64,000 bases of DNA from contig NZ_BMKA01000002.1 in NCBI RefSeq assembly GCF_014643735.1, positions 806,001 to 870,000 of the forward strand, read 5' to 3'. Below are positions 27,696-36,797 of this stretch, one piece after another (the first letter of the stretch is position 1; every line of letters starts with the position of its first letter). The position numbers were made by a program, and so were the translations under genes. Origin of the DNA: Neptunicoccus cionae. GTDB lineage: Bacteria; Pseudomonadota; Alphaproteobacteria; Rhodobacterales; Rhodobacteraceae. A model generated the notes under the pieces. That model worked only from the letters and a program-made list of their open reading frames with translations, was not told the DNA's origin and made no database searches.

Positions 27696-28192
27696 AACGA
27701 GCGGGCCTGTTGTTCATAACGATTGCAGGCCTGTTCTTTGGGGCCGAGGTTCAGGCACTTAGCTGTATGCGCCCCAATCTGGCCGAGGCCTTCAACCGTT
27801 TTCAAGCCTCTGACGACACCTATGTGATCGCCTTGGGGAAAGTCCGGCCCACTGACAAACAACCGCCCTATGTGGAAGGCCGCCCCCGAAAAATGGCAGC
27901 GGAACTTTCGGGGCGTTTCATGGGGTTGGACGGTTTTGGCGCACAAACCAGCCGCAGCATGACAATCCAGACCCACTGTCTCGCCCATTGGTGCGGTGGA
28001 CTACCAGCCTCCCCCGATCAGGAACAACTGATGTTCCTGCGCCGCGCGGCTGACGGTTTGATACTTGACATGCAGGCCTGCCCCGATGGCAGCCTGACCC
28101 TGCCGACGAAGGACCGGATAGAGTTGCTGCAATCCTGCCTGAAGCAAGGAAAATGCACCGGGTCCGATTTGCAGAAGATGGAAACGCGCTGA
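27692..28192 (+). CDS. Exported cysteine-rich hypothetical protein
   Basis: A 166-aa protein with a signal peptide (about 23 residues, ending EVQA, followed by LSCMRPN). The mature part has cysteines in [31 protein letters not shown], so several disulfides are likely. The segment [11 protein letters not shown] after the first cysteine recalls NTR/TIMP-like folds, but this is a guess. Its ATG overlaps the rppH stop (ATGA), so it belongs to the same transcript. I know no function for it. A hairpin follows. Confidence 0.75.
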   Translation: MKRAGLLFITIAGLFFGAEVQALSCMRPNLAEAFNRFQASDDTYVIALGKVRPTDKQPPYVEGRPRKMAAELSGRFMGLDGFGAQTSRSMTIQTHCLAHWCGGLPASPDQEQLMFLRRAADGLILDMQACPDGSLTLPTKDRIELLQSCLKQGKCTGSDLQKMETR

Positions 28193-28232
28193 CAGGGTGA
28201 TTTTTGGATATTTTCCCCAAAAAGAGCAATCA

Positions 28233-28261
28233 GGCGCCCTGATAGAACCTTGCAGGGCGCC
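28233..28261 (+). terminator. Hairpin after the rppH operon
   Basis: Perfect 9-bp stem GGCGCCCTG/CAGGGCGCC with an 11-nt loop, 41 nt past the stop of the exported protein gene. The following CTCTTCTT is only moderately T-rich, so termination may be partial. Confidence 0.55.
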
Positions 28262-28419
28262 CTCTTCTTGGACGGTCATCGCCTTCCCAGGCTGTACCGC
28301 ACGGCTACTGTGCCACTTCTTGGTAAAGAAACCGTAAAGAGCCTCTTCTTGGTTCAAATATCCAAATCCGGCACCGCCGCAAAAACTGTGTTCAGGGTTT
28401 TCGAGGGGACTCGCAAAAA

Positions 28420-28434
28420 GAACAAAACGTGAAT
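28420..28434. promoter_or_regulatory. Possible LexA-type box upstream of dnaE2
   Basis: GAAC-AAAACGT-GAAT matches the alphaproteobacterial LexA consensus (direct repeat GAAC-N7-GAAC) with one mismatch in the second half. It lies 12-26 nt before the dnaE2 ATG, close to where a repressor would interfere with transcription or initiation. DnaE2 genes are usually SOS-regulated, which adds weight. A single imperfect box can arise by chance. Confidence 0.4.
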
Positions 28435-28445
28435 ACAATTACGGC

Positions 28446-31295
28446 ATGGCCTTTGTCGAACTGTGCAACACCTCTAATTTCACCTTTCTGGGTGGCGGCT
28501 CCCATGCCGAGGAATACGCACGTCAGGCGTTTGAATTTGCCATGCCAGCAATGGCCGTAACAGATGTAAACTCGGTTGCAGGGATCGTGCGCGCCCATGT
28601 GGAACTGCGCGAGATCGCCCGCAAGCTGCGCGAAACAGGGGAACAGGCCATCGTGCCGCGCCTGTTGCCTGCAACACGGCTGGAAACGGTTGACGGGTTT
28701 TCGATGGTGGCGCTGCCACGGGACAGGACCGCTTGGGGGCGGCTGTGCCAGATGCTGACACAGGCAAAACAGCGGGCGGGCAAGGGGGAATGCCTGCTAC
28801 AGTTTGAGGATATTCTGGAACAGGGAGAGGGGCTGGAATTCCTGCTTTTACCGGTCAGCACGATCTATCCCCGCGGTGCGCAGGGTTGGCAGGCGCGGGC
28901 GCAACAGTTGATCCGGCGCTTTGGCACGGCGGTCTCTGTGCTGATGGCGCCGTGTTATGACGGGCAGGACAGCGTGCGGTTTAACGCTGTGGCAAAACAG
29001 GCCCGATGGCTCGGCTTGCAAACCGTTGCATCGGCCACGCCGGTGATGCATCGCGGGTCGCGCCGCAGGCTCAGCGATGTGTTGACCTGCATCCGTGAAA
29101 GCCTGCGCATTGATGATATTGGCGATAAAGCACTGTCCAATGCCGAACGGCACATGCGCGATGAAGCAGCGATGTTGCGGTTGTTTGAAGGTCATGAAGA
29201 TGCGGTCCACCGCAGTGGCGAAATTGCAGATCGTTGCCGGTTTTCTCTGGATGAGTTGAAATACGAATACCCTTCGGAAATTTCCGTCGGAGAAGCGCCG
29301 CAAGCGCGTTTGGAACGGTTGTCACGCGAAGGGTTGAAATGGCGTTATCCCGAAGGTGTGCCCGAACGGGTGTCGCGGATGTTAACGCACGAGCTGACCC
29401 TGATCGGCAAGCTCGGCTATGCGCCCTATTTCCTGACTGTGCATGATCTGGTGGATTTCGCCCGCTCTCGCAATATTCTGTGTCAGGGGCGCGGTTCGGC
29501 GGCAAATTCCGTGGCTTGTTTTGCCTTGGGCGTGACCTCTGTTTCGCCGGAAGTGGGGACGATGGTGTTTGAGCGATTTGTTTCCGAAGCGCGGGACGAG
29601 CCGCCCGATATCGACGTGGACTTCGAACATGAACGCCGCGAGGAGGTGATCCAGTATATCTATGAACGCTATGGCCGACACCGCGCGGGGCTTTGCGCCA
29701 CGGTGGTGCACTACCGTGGAAAACGGGCGATCCGAGAGGTGGGCCGCGCGATGGGGCTGTCAGGCGATACGATTTCGGCATTGTCCTCCCAGCTTTGGGG
29801 CTGGGGTGGTGGCGGGTTGCCCGAACAGCAGTTGCGCGAACTGGGGCTGGACCCGAACGAACCGCGCCTGAAACAGACCCTTGATCTGGTGGATCAGATC
29901 ATCGGTTTCCCCCGTCACCTGTCCCAGCATGTGGGCGGTTTCGTCATCACCGAAGGCGCACTTGACGCGCTGGTTCCGATCGAAAATGCCGCGATGGAAG
30001 GGCGCACGGTCATTTGCTGGGACAAGGATGACATCGACGCGCTGGGTATTCTGAAGGTGGACGTGCTGTCGCTGGGGATGCTGACCTGCATCCGTAAGGC
30101 GTTTGATCTGATCGAGAACCACCACGGCACAGAGTACACGTTAGCGAGCCTGCCGCCCGAGGATCCGAAAGTCTATGACATGCTGTGCGAGGCGGACAGT
30201 CTGGGGGTGTTTCAGGTGGAAAGCCGCGCGCAGATGAACTTTCTGCCACGGATGCGGCCTCGCACGTTTTATGATCTGGTGATCGAAGTGGCGATCATCC
30301 GGCCCGGTCCGATCCAAGGGGATATGGTGCATCCTTTCATCCGCCGCCGTCAGGGGTTGGAAGAGGTGTCTTTTCCGTCCGATGCTTTGGGCGAAGTGCT
30401 GGGCAAGACCCTTGGTGTGCCGCTGTTTCAAGAGCAGGCGATGCAGATTGCGATCATTGGCGCAGGGTTCACGCCCGAACAGGCGGACCGTCTGCGCCGC
30501 TCACTCGCCACCTTCAAGAAACACGGCAATGTCTCTGAATTTCGTGATCTTTTCCTCTCGGGTATGGCGAAAAACGGCTATGATGAAGACTTCGCCGCGC
30601 GGTGTTTCGGCCAGATCGAAGGCTTTGGGTCTTACGGGTTTCCCGAAAGCCATGCGGCCAGTTTTGCCCTTTTGGTCTATGCCAGCGCTTGGTTGAAATG
30701 TCACCACCCCGGAATTTTCGCCTGTGCCCTTTTGAACAGCCAGCCGATGGGGTTTTATGCCCCGGCCCAGATTGTGCGGGATGCGCGCGAACATGGTGTG
30801 ATCGTGCGCCCCATCTGCATCAACGCCAGTTATTGGGACAATGTGATGGAACCGGACGGGCGCGGTGGGCTTGCTTTGCGGCTCGGGTTTCGCCAGATCC
30901 GTAAAATGCGCGAGGAAGAGGCCACGTGGATCTGTTCGGCGCGGGGCAACGGCTATACCGAAGTGGAAGATGTCTGGCGCCGCGCGGGTACTCCGCCCCA
31001 TGTGCTGGAGGTTTTAGCAGAGGCCGATGCTTTCGCCGCTTTGGGCGACAACCGGCGGGAGGCTTTGTGGCATGCAAAGGCGGTTAAAGGTGCAGCGCCC
31101 CTGCCCTTGTTTGCACAGGAACTCGACGGGGAGGGGCTGGAGGAGTTGCCTGTTACCCTGCCAGAAATGAGCGAGGGGGAAAATGTGGTAGAAGACTATG
31201 TGTCGATGCGGTTGACCCTGCGCGCCCACCCGATGGCCTTGCTGCGGCCCCTTTTAACGCCGGGTTTTGATCCGGTTGAGAAGCCGCAGAAATAG
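28446..31295 (+). CDS. dnaE2: Error-prone DNA polymerase DnaE2, C-terminally short
   Basis: A C-family polymerase for SOS mutagenic translesion synthesis. The 949-aa product has a PHP-like N-terminus (residues 1-~70, NFTFLGGGSHAEEYA), the catalytic acid motif PPDIDVDFEHERREEV near residue 395, and the finger and HhH regions (LRRSLATFKKHG; FPESHAASFA). It ends shortly after LTLRAHPMALLRPLL. In full-length DnaE and DnaE2 this motif leads into a C-terminal OB-fold of more than 100 residues, which is missing here. No imuA or imuB is in the window. The stop is 12 bp from the stop of the convergent LRR gene. Polymerase core is intact by eye. Confidence 0.88.
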   Translation: MAFVELCNTSNFTFLGGGSHAEEYARQAFEFAMPAMAVTDVNSVAGIVRAHVELREIARKLRETGEQAIVPRLLPATRLETVDGFSMVALPRDRTAWGRLCQMLTQAKQRAGKGECLLQFEDILEQGEGLEFLLLPVSTIYPRGAQGWQARAQQLIRRFGTAVSVLMAPCYDGQDSVRFNAVAKQARWLGLQTVASATPVMHRGSRRRLSDVLTCIRESLRIDDIGDKALSNAERHMRDEAAMLRLFEGHEDAVHRSGEIADRCRFSLDELKYEYPSEISVGEAPQARLERLSREGLKWRYPEGVPERVSRMLTHELTLIGKLGYAPYFLTVHDLVDFARSRNILCQGRGSAANSVACFALGVTSVSPEVGTMVFERFVSEARDEPPDIDVDFEHERREEVIQYIYERYGRHRAGLCATVVHYRGKRAIREVGRAMGLSGDTISALSSQLWGWGGGGLPEQQLRELGLDPNEPRLKQTLDLVDQIIGFPRHLSQHVGGFVITEGALDALVPIENAAMEGRTVICWDKDDIDALGILKVDVLSLGMLTCIRKAFDLIENHHGTEYTLASLPPEDPKVYDMLCEADSLGVFQVESRAQMNFLPRMRPRTFYDLVIEVAIIRPGPIQGDMVHPFIRRRQGLEEVSFPSDALGEVLGKTLGVPLFQEQAMQIAIIGAGFTPEQADRLRRSLATFKKHGNVSEFRDLFLSGMAKNGYDEDFAARCFGQIEGFGSYGFPESHAASFALLVYASAWLKCHHPGIFACALLNSQPMGFYAPAQIVRDAREHGVIVRPICINASYWDNVMEPDGRGGLALRLGFRQIRKMREEEATWICSARGNGYTEVEDVWRRAGTPPHVLEVLAEADAFAALGDNRREALWHAKAVKGAAPLPLFAQELDGEGLEELPVTLPEMSEGENVVEDYVSMRLTLRAHPMALLRPLLTPGFDPVEKPQK

Positions 31296-31307
31296 GGTCT
31301 ATGCCCG

Positions 31308-32291
31308 TTAGCGACCAATCTTCAGACCACGGGTTTCCCGCTCTTGCAATGGGGCGAAGTCGTTAACGGCAGAGCCCTGCAAGCGCACCTCTCGCAGCTT
31401 CTTTAGCCCGACAAGCGGCGTAACATCCTGAACGGCAGTGGCGCTCAGATCGAGGAACCGGAGGTTTTCCAGCTTCGAGAGGGGCGAAATATCCTCAACC
31501 GCAGTCAGACCAAGGTTCAACTCCACCAGCAGGTCCAATTTTCTTAGCGGGCTGATATCACGCACAAATGTACCGTCCAGTTTGAGAATTTTTATCAGAA
31601 ACAGGTCTGATAAGGGGGAAATATCCTCAATCATCGTGCCGCCAAGGGAAAGTTCGTGCATCACCTCAAATCCGCGCAGAACGGAAATATCCGTCACCAG
31701 ACAGTCCGCCAGATTGAGCCATGTTAATTTCTTGTGGTTGCGCAACGGCGTCAGATCAGAAACAAGCGTGCCGCGAACGCTCAACCGGCGCAGGTTGGTC
31801 AATCGCTTGAGAGGCGAAAGGTCTTCGACCAGCGTATCGTCAGCACCGATATCTTCGATCCACGTCATTTTCCCCAGCGGCGACAGATCCGTAACCGCCG
31901 AGCCGTTCATATAAAGATGCCGCAGGGATTTCAGCGCGGTCAGAGGCGACAGATCGCTCACTTGTGTGCCGGACATGCTGATCATCTCCACCCCGCGCAT
32001 TGTTGCCAGCGGTGTCAGGTCTGTGATGGACGATCCGTCCAGCAGAAGATCGCGCACATCATCCAAGCCAGCCAGTTCAGAGAAATCATCCGCCTGCACA
32101 TTCCGCAAATCCAGGACACCCCGTTCGGACACATAAGCGCCCAGCACATTTGTGCGGTTGGTGCTGTCTTCGACCTGATCCACAGGCAGTTGCAGATTGT
32201 CGTTTTCAACGGGAACATTCACCTGCGCTGCCGCCGGCGCCATACAAAAGAACAGTGCCGAAATTGCCGGAATCAGCCGAGCAAGCCCCAT
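31308..32291 (-). CDS. Exported leucine-rich repeat protein (internalin-like LRR)
   Basis: A 327-aa protein with a signal peptide (hydrophobic LIPAISALFFCMA, cleavage near AAAQ) and no other membrane segment. From about residue 80 on it is built of some 11 tandem 22-residue repeats of the form xVxDLSPLxxLxxLxxLxLxGT, the short bacterial LRR type seen in internalins. No sorting signal or lipobox is visible, so it is predicted periplasmic or secreted. The ATG at 32291 follows GAGG; a TTG further upstream is less likely. It lies 113 bp downstream of a putative outer-membrane protein on the same strand. Partner and function are unknown. Confidence 0.8.
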   Translation of the reverse strand: MGLARLIPAISALFFCMAPAAAQVNVPVENDNLQLPVDQVEDSTNRTNVLGAYVSERGVLDLRNVQADDFSELAGLDDVRDLLLDGSSITDLTPLATMRGVEMISMSGTQVSDLSPLTALKSLRHLYMNGSAVTDLSPLGKMTWIEDIGADDTLVEDLSPLKRLTNLRRLSVRGTLVSDLTPLRNHKKLTWLNLADCLVTDISVLRGFEVMHELSLGGTMIEDISPLSDLFLIKILKLDGTFVRDISPLRKLDLLVELNLGLTAVEDISPLSKLENLRFLDLSATAVQDVTPLVGLKKLREVRLQGSAVNDFAPLQERETRGLKIGR

Positions 32292-32404
32292 GAAAAACCT
32301 CAAAATCTGTTGGACGAAGTGTCTAATTGCTAAAAATAGGTCACAGCTGGGAAGTTACAACAGATAAATCAGTCCGCGCAGCTGCCTGCACAGGGATCAC
32401 CGAC

Positions 32405-33229
32405 TTAAAACCGTTTGTACCATTTGACGTAAACCGATGCACCGCTGGAACTTGTTCGGGTGGCAAAACGATGTTGATAGGCGGTTTTCGTTCCGATCTC
32501 GACAGTGCCGTCCCCCATAACCGGTATCTTCAATTCCACCCCGATCGCCGGTTCAAACCTGTTATTAAAATCCCTGCCCTTTTGGTCTGCCTTCGCCAGA
32601 ACGGACACGAACGGCACAACTTCCAAGCCTGTTGTGCGATAGGGAATCGCTGCCGCCAGCTTCACAAACGCCTGAAACTGGCCGTTTGTCCGCTCGCTCA
32701 GGTGAAGGGAGCCAGGATGGCGAAAGTTGGCCCAACCACTTAGCACCAGTTCGCTTTCGTCCTCACGTGGCAGCCAGCGAGGGCGCCATGTTTTGTAAAG
32801 CGAACCGCCGATCGTCCAGACAAACCCGCCACGCAACACGCCGGTAGAGAACTCTCGTTCCAGCTTCCACTTTCCGCCGAACGATAGCTTTACAGCGTCA
32901 CTTGGTCTGATCTGGATTTCGCTGCCCAAGGCAAAAGTGAATTTGTTATTATACGCGAATCCATCGCTGTCCTTTAGCAGAACAAGGGTCGCATAGGCCA
33001 CGAGAGCGGTATTTTTCGAGAGTCTAAAGAGCGTTACAGAGGGTTTAATATACAACTCGAACTTCGCGTTATTCTGATAAATATCCGCCAGATCGGGCGG
33101 TGTATTGAAAGAACCATAAACCTCAACCGAAGGGCCATAGCTGCGGTTGAACAGACGAAAAGGCTCCGCCAAAAGGGGCAGAGCGTGGGTCATAAGGACA
33201 ATGACTGTCAGGAAAAAACAGCGATACAT
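32405..33229 (-). CDS. Predicted outer-membrane beta-barrel protein of unknown function
   Basis: The 274-aa protein has a signal peptide (FFLTVIVLMTHALPLLA) and then a series of alternating-polarity segments such as KFELYIKPSVTLF, ALVAYATLVLL and KFTFALGSEIQIR. It ends with an aromatic C-terminal residue (VKWYKRF), the usual barrel-assembly signal. These features fit a beta-barrel of about 10-12 strands, but I recognise no family. It lies upstream of the LRR gene on the same strand, with a 113-bp gap, and is divergent from the formaldehyde dehydrogenase gene. Confidence 0.6.
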   Translation of the reverse strand: MYRCFFLTVIVLMTHALPLLAEPFRLFNRSYGPSVEVYGSFNTPPDLADIYQNNAKFELYIKPSVTLFRLSKNTALVAYATLVLLKDSDGFAYNNKFTFALGSEIQIRPSDAVKLSFGGKWKLEREFSTGVLRGGFVWTIGGSLYKTWRPRWLPREDESELVLSGWANFRHPGSLHLSERTNGQFQAFVKLAAAIPYRTTGLEVVPFVSVLAKADQKGRDFNNRFEPAIGVELKIPVMGDGTVEIGTKTAYQHRFATRTSSSGASVYVKWYKRF

Positions 33230-33343
33230 TCCCGAAACTTGCCCAATATTGGTTAAGAAACTCCTAGCGCCTCGGGGAATTGAATTGTCAAACAGCCCCA
33301 GATTTTGCAGGGTGGCACGAAAGTTCTGATACGGAGAGAGTGA

Positions 33344-34456
33344 ATGAGAACCCGCGCCGCCGTTGCTGTAGAAGCAGGAAAACCGCTTGAAATCATGGAA
33401 GTAAACCTTGAAGGCCCAAAGGCTGGCGAGGTGCTGGTCGAGATCAAGGCGACCGGATTATGCCACACGGATGAATTCACCCGCTCCGGCGATGACCCCG
33501 AAGGCATCTTCCCCGCAATCCTCGGTCATGAAGGGGCCGGCGTTGTGGTAGAAGTAGGCGAAGGCGTCACCAGTCTGGAAGTGGGGGATCATGTGATCCC
33601 GCTCTACACGCCGGAATGTCGTGAATGTGAATACTGTCTGAACCCGAAAACAAACCTTTGCCAGAAGGTGCGTGCCACCCAAGGTCAGGGTCTACTGCCG
33701 GACGGCTCCACCCGTTTTTCGATGCTGGATGGCACGCCGATCCACCACTATATGGGCTGCTCCACCTTCGCCAATCACACGGTTGTGCCGGAAATCGCGC
33801 TGGCCAAAGTGCGCAAGGATGCGCCATTTGATAAAATTTGCTACATCGGTTGCGGTGTGACCACCGGCATCGGTGCCGTGATCAACACGGCCAAGGTTGA
33901 AATCGGCTCTCGCGGGATTGTATTCGGTCTGGGCGGCATTGGTCTGAACGTGATCCAAGGCCTGCGCCTTGCCGGGGCGGATCAGATTGTCGGGGTTGAT
34001 CTGAACGACGGCAAACGGGAAATGGCCGAGCGTTTTGGTATGACCGATTTCGTGAACCCATCCGAAGTTGAAGGCGATCTGGTCGCCCATCTGGTTGAAC
34101 TGACCAAGGGCGGCGCGGATTACACGTTTGATGCCACTGGCAATGTGAATGTGATGCGCACCGCTTTGGAAGCAGCACATAAAGGCTGGGGCGAGAGCAT
34201 CATCATCGGCGTGGCCCCTGCGGGTGCGGAAATCTCCACCCGTCCGTTCCAGCTTGTCACTGGGCGCAGCTGGCGCGGCACGGCCTTTGGCGGTGCGTCA
34301 GGGCGTACAGATGTGCCGAAAATTGTGGACTGGTACATGGACGGCAAGATTGAGATCGACCCGATGATCACTCACAAGCTGACACTGGACGAGATCAACC
34401 ACGGCTTCGACCTGATGCACGAGGGTAAATCCATCAGGGCAGTGGTTGAGTTTTGA
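33344..34456 (+). CDS. adhI: S-(hydroxymethyl)glutathione dehydrogenase / class III alcohol dehydrogenase
   Basis: This enzyme oxidises the glutathione adduct of formaldehyde to S-formylglutathione using NAD. The 370-aa product has the catalytic zinc residues in [11 protein letters not shown] and LGHEGAGVV, the structural zinc cysteines in [15 protein letters not shown], and the NAD loop [13 protein letters not shown]. The next pathway enzyme, fghA, lies about 2.8 kb downstream. Its stop overlaps the TTG start of the NYN gene, an unusual coupling. In other nomenclature it is frmA, adhC or flhA. Confidence 0.96.
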   Translation: MRTRAAVAVEAGKPLEIMEVNLEGPKAGEVLVEIKATGLCHTDEFTRSGDDPEGIFPAILGHEGAGVVVEVGEGVTSLEVGDHVIPLYTPECRECEYCLNPKTNLCQKVRATQGQGLLPDGSTRFSMLDGTPIHHYMGCSTFANHTVVPEIALAKVRKDAPFDKICYIGCGVTTGIGAVINTAKVEIGSRGIVFGLGGIGLNVIQGLRLAGADQIVGVDLNDGKREMAERFGMTDFVNPSEVEGDLVAHLVELTKGGADYTFDATGNVNVMRTALEAAHKGWGESIIIGVAPAGAEISTRPFQLVTGRSWRGTAFGGASGRTDVPKIVDWYMDGKIEIDPMITHKLTLDEINHGFDLMHEGKSIRAVVEF

Positions 34457-35169
34457 TCGACGCAAACATCCCCAGACTCGCCGTCTTTATTGACGGCGAC
34501 AACGTAAGTGCGGCCTATGCCGAGGTGATACTGGAAGAAATCGCCAGTTTCGGTGAAATCAGCCTGCGCCGCATTTACGGGGATTTTTCAAGCTCTCGGA
34601 TGAACCGCTGGTCGGACAATCAGGTGCAATTCGGTATCGTGGCCCAACACGTGCCAAGCACCACAACCGGCAAGAACGCCAGCGATATTGCGCTGGTGAT
34701 TGATGCGATCGACCAGTTGCATTCGGGGCTTTACGATGGTTTTTTCATCGTGTCGTCAGACGGGGATTACACCCGTTTGGCCCATCGCATCCGCGAAGAG
34801 GGTGTGCACGTCTATGGCATCGGGGAACGCAAGACACCTGAGGCCTTTAGAATGGCTTGTAAGCGGTTCATCTATATCGAAAACCTGCTGCCCAAAGCAG
34901 AAGACGCCAAGACAGGTCCGGCTGTAGAGAAGGCAGATCTCAACTTTGCCTACAACCGCATCCGCACCGCGCTTCGTGCGGTAAATGACGGTAACGGAGA
35001 GGTCCACCTTAGTCAGGTCGTACAAGAGTTGAACAAGCGCTATCCTGACTTTGATCCTCGTTCATTTGGCAAGAAACGGCTGCTGGAGCTGATAGAGGAA
35101 ATTAGCAAATTCAAAGTTACAAAGCAGGGCAATGTGGTTTTTGTTCAGGAAAAGGTCAAACAGAAGTGA
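34453..35169 (+). CDS. NYN domain ribonuclease-like protein with C-terminal LOTUS/OST-HTH domain
   Basis: A 238-aa protein of the LabA/DUF88 type. The NYN (PIN-like) nuclease domain spans about residues 7-150, with acidic residues in [13 protein letters not shown] and [11 protein letters not shown] that would bind catalytic metal. A C-terminal winged-helix LOTUS/OST-HTH domain (about 165-235) would bind RNA. The start is a TTG at 34453 that overlaps the adhI TGA (TTGA), and its own stop overlaps a GTG start of the next gene (GTGA). RNA target is unknown. Confidence 0.85.
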   Translation: MIDANIPRLAVFIDGDNVSAAYAEVILEEIASFGEISLRRIYGDFSSSRMNRWSDNQVQFGIVAQHVPSTTTGKNASDIALVIDAIDQLHSGLYDGFFIVSSDGDYTRLAHRIREEGVHVYGIGERKTPEAFRMACKRFIYIENLLPKAEDAKTGPAVEKADLNFAYNRIRTALRAVNDGNGEVHLSQVVQELNKRYPDFDPRSFGKKRLLELIEEISKFKVTKQGNVVFVQEKVKQK

Positions 35170-35849
35170 CACATCCCCCGAAATACACCCCGATCCCCCT
35201 GCCTGACCGTTTTGATTATACGGACGAAGAAACACGCTTTCACGCGCTTTCGTTCATGAACTTCATGCGCAAGCGGCATACCGTGCGGGATTTTTCGGAT
35301 CGGGATGTGGATCAAGGGGTGATTGAAGACTGCATCGCTGCTGCAGGAACCGCGCCAAGCGGGGCGAACCACCAGCCCTGGCATTTCGTGGCGATCCGTA
35401 ACCCCGACCGCAAGGCCCGCATCCGCGCTGCTGCGGAATCCGAAGAAGACACCTTTTATGATGGCGGGGCCGGTGCGGAGTGGCTGGCAGCACTGGAGCC
35501 CATCGGCACCGACAAACACAAACCCCACTTGACCGACGCCCCTTGGCTGATTGTGGTCTTTGCCGAACGCTACGGCCTGCGCGAGGACGGGGAGAAGTTT
35601 AAAAATTACTACGTGCCGGAAAGCGTTGGTATTGCGACCGGATTTCTACTGGCCGCCCTGCACCACGCAGGTTTGGTCAGCCTGACCCACACGCCCAATC
35701 CGATGAAGTTTCTGAATGACATGTGCGGCAGACCGTCTTCAGAAAAGGCTACAATGATTATCGCTGCTGGCCATCCAAGTGACACGGCAACAGTTCCGGA
35801 AGTCGCGAAACACAAAAAACCTTTGTCCCAGATTATGACCGTATTATAA
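35166..35849 (+). CDS. Nitroreductase family flavoprotein
   Basis: A 227-aa FMN enzyme of the nitroreductase superfamily. The FMN-phosphate contact is RHTVRDFSDRDV near residues 37-48, and GTAPSGANHQPWHFVAI gives the isoalloxazine contact. Later, SVGIATGFLLAALHHAGL matches the dimer core. Length and sequence recall the iodotyrosine-deiodinase-like branch, but substrate cannot be read from sequence. The GTG start overlaps the NYN stop. The AEC transporter begins 9 bp after its stop. Confidence 0.87.
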   Translation: MTHPPKYTPIPLPDRFDYTDEETRFHALSFMNFMRKRHTVRDFSDRDVDQGVIEDCIAAAGTAPSGANHQPWHFVAIRNPDRKARIRAAAESEEDTFYDGGAGAEWLAALEPIGTDKHKPHLTDAPWLIVVFAERYGLREDGEKFKNYYVPESVGIATGFLLAALHHAGLVSLTHTPNPMKFLNDMCGRPSSEKATMIIAAGHPSDTATVPEVAKHKKPLSQIMTVL

Positions 35850-35858
35850 GAATTTGAA

Positions 35859-36797
35859 ATGCTTGAGATATTCCTGCAAACCCTACCGTTTTTCGCGCTA
35901 ATCGCGATCGGGTATCTCGCCGCTGCTACGCGCTTTTTCGGGCCAGAGGCCACGGCCTATCTGACCAAATTCGTCTTCTACTTCGCGCTTAGCGCCATGT
36001 TGCTTCGGTTCTCCAGCTCTCTTCCGATTAACGAGATTTTCGATCTACAATTTGGACTCGCCTATCTCGCGGGGTGTTTTGCGGTCTACGCCCTGTTCAC
36101 AATTGTCGCTCTGATGCGCGGCACCGGGTGGGCAATTGCCGCGATTGAAGCACAATGCGCGGTGATCGGAAACGCCGGTTTTCTGGCTTTGCCCATGCTG
36201 GTCGCGTTGCTCGGCGATGTGGCGGCGGCGCCGGTTCTGTTTGTTCTGGCGATTGATCTGATCGTCTTTGGCTCTCTCGTGGTGATCGTCATTACTGCGT
36301 CCCGTGAAGGGTCTGTGTCCCTCGGAGCGCTGCGCCGGATCGGGGTTGGCTTGCTGAAAAACCCGATGGTTATGTCCATGTCCTTGGGCCTGATCTGGTC
36401 CGCGCTAGAACTTCCCGTGCCCCGCCCTGCCGATGATTTCCTGCGGATACTTGGATCGGCTGCCACCCCCTGTGCGCTGTTCGCAATCGGTGCGTCACTG
36501 GTTGGCCAAACGGCGGAGCGGCCAGCCATTGCTATCTGGCTCAGCTTCGGGACGCTGGTGATCCAACCCGCGGCTGTCGCGTTTTTCGCGCTTTGGGTGT
36601 TTAATGTAGACCCGTTCGCAGCAGGCATCATGATCGCCACCGCCGCTATGCCAACGGCAGGCAATATCTACATTCTGGCGCAACACTACGGCGTTGCACC
36701 CGCGCGGGTATCCTCGACCATCCTGATGTCCACAGTTGCCAGCGTGACGACCCTGTCGTTTGTGCTTAGCTGGGTGATCGGGACCGGACCTACTTAG
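35859..36797 (+). CDS. AEC family transporter
   Basis: A 312-aa integral membrane protein with about ten hydrophobic helices and the auxin-efflux-carrier family layout (two five-helix halves with a central loop). Visible segments include LIAIGYLAAATRFF, QCAVIGNAGFLALPML with the conserved NAGF motif, and a second half beginning LKNPMVMSMSLGL. Bacterial members are linked to organic acid or amino acid export, substrate unassigned. It is the last gene of the adhI run; its 3' end overlaps by 8 nt the convergent DUF4157 gene. Confidence 0.87.
   Translation: MLEIFLQTLPFFALIAIGYLAAATRFFGPEATAYLTKFVFYFALSAMLLRFSSSLPINEIFDLQFGLAYLAGCFAVYALFTIVALMRGTGWAIAAIEAQCAVIGNAGFLALPMLVALLGDVAAAPVLFVLAIDLIVFGSLVVIVITASREGSVSLGALRRIGVGLLKNPMVMSMSLGLIWSALELPVPRPADDFLRILGSAATPCALFAIGASLVGQTAERPAIAIWLSFGTLVIQPAAVAFFALWVFNVDPFAAGIMIATAAMPTAGNIYILAQHYGVAPARVSSTILMSTVASVTTLSFVLSWVIGTGPT

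Noticed and set aside
28193-28445. Small RNA or small gene in the longest gap
   Set aside because: No convincing open frame with a ribosome site; only the hairpin, an inverted 11-mer and the LexA-like box can be pointed to.
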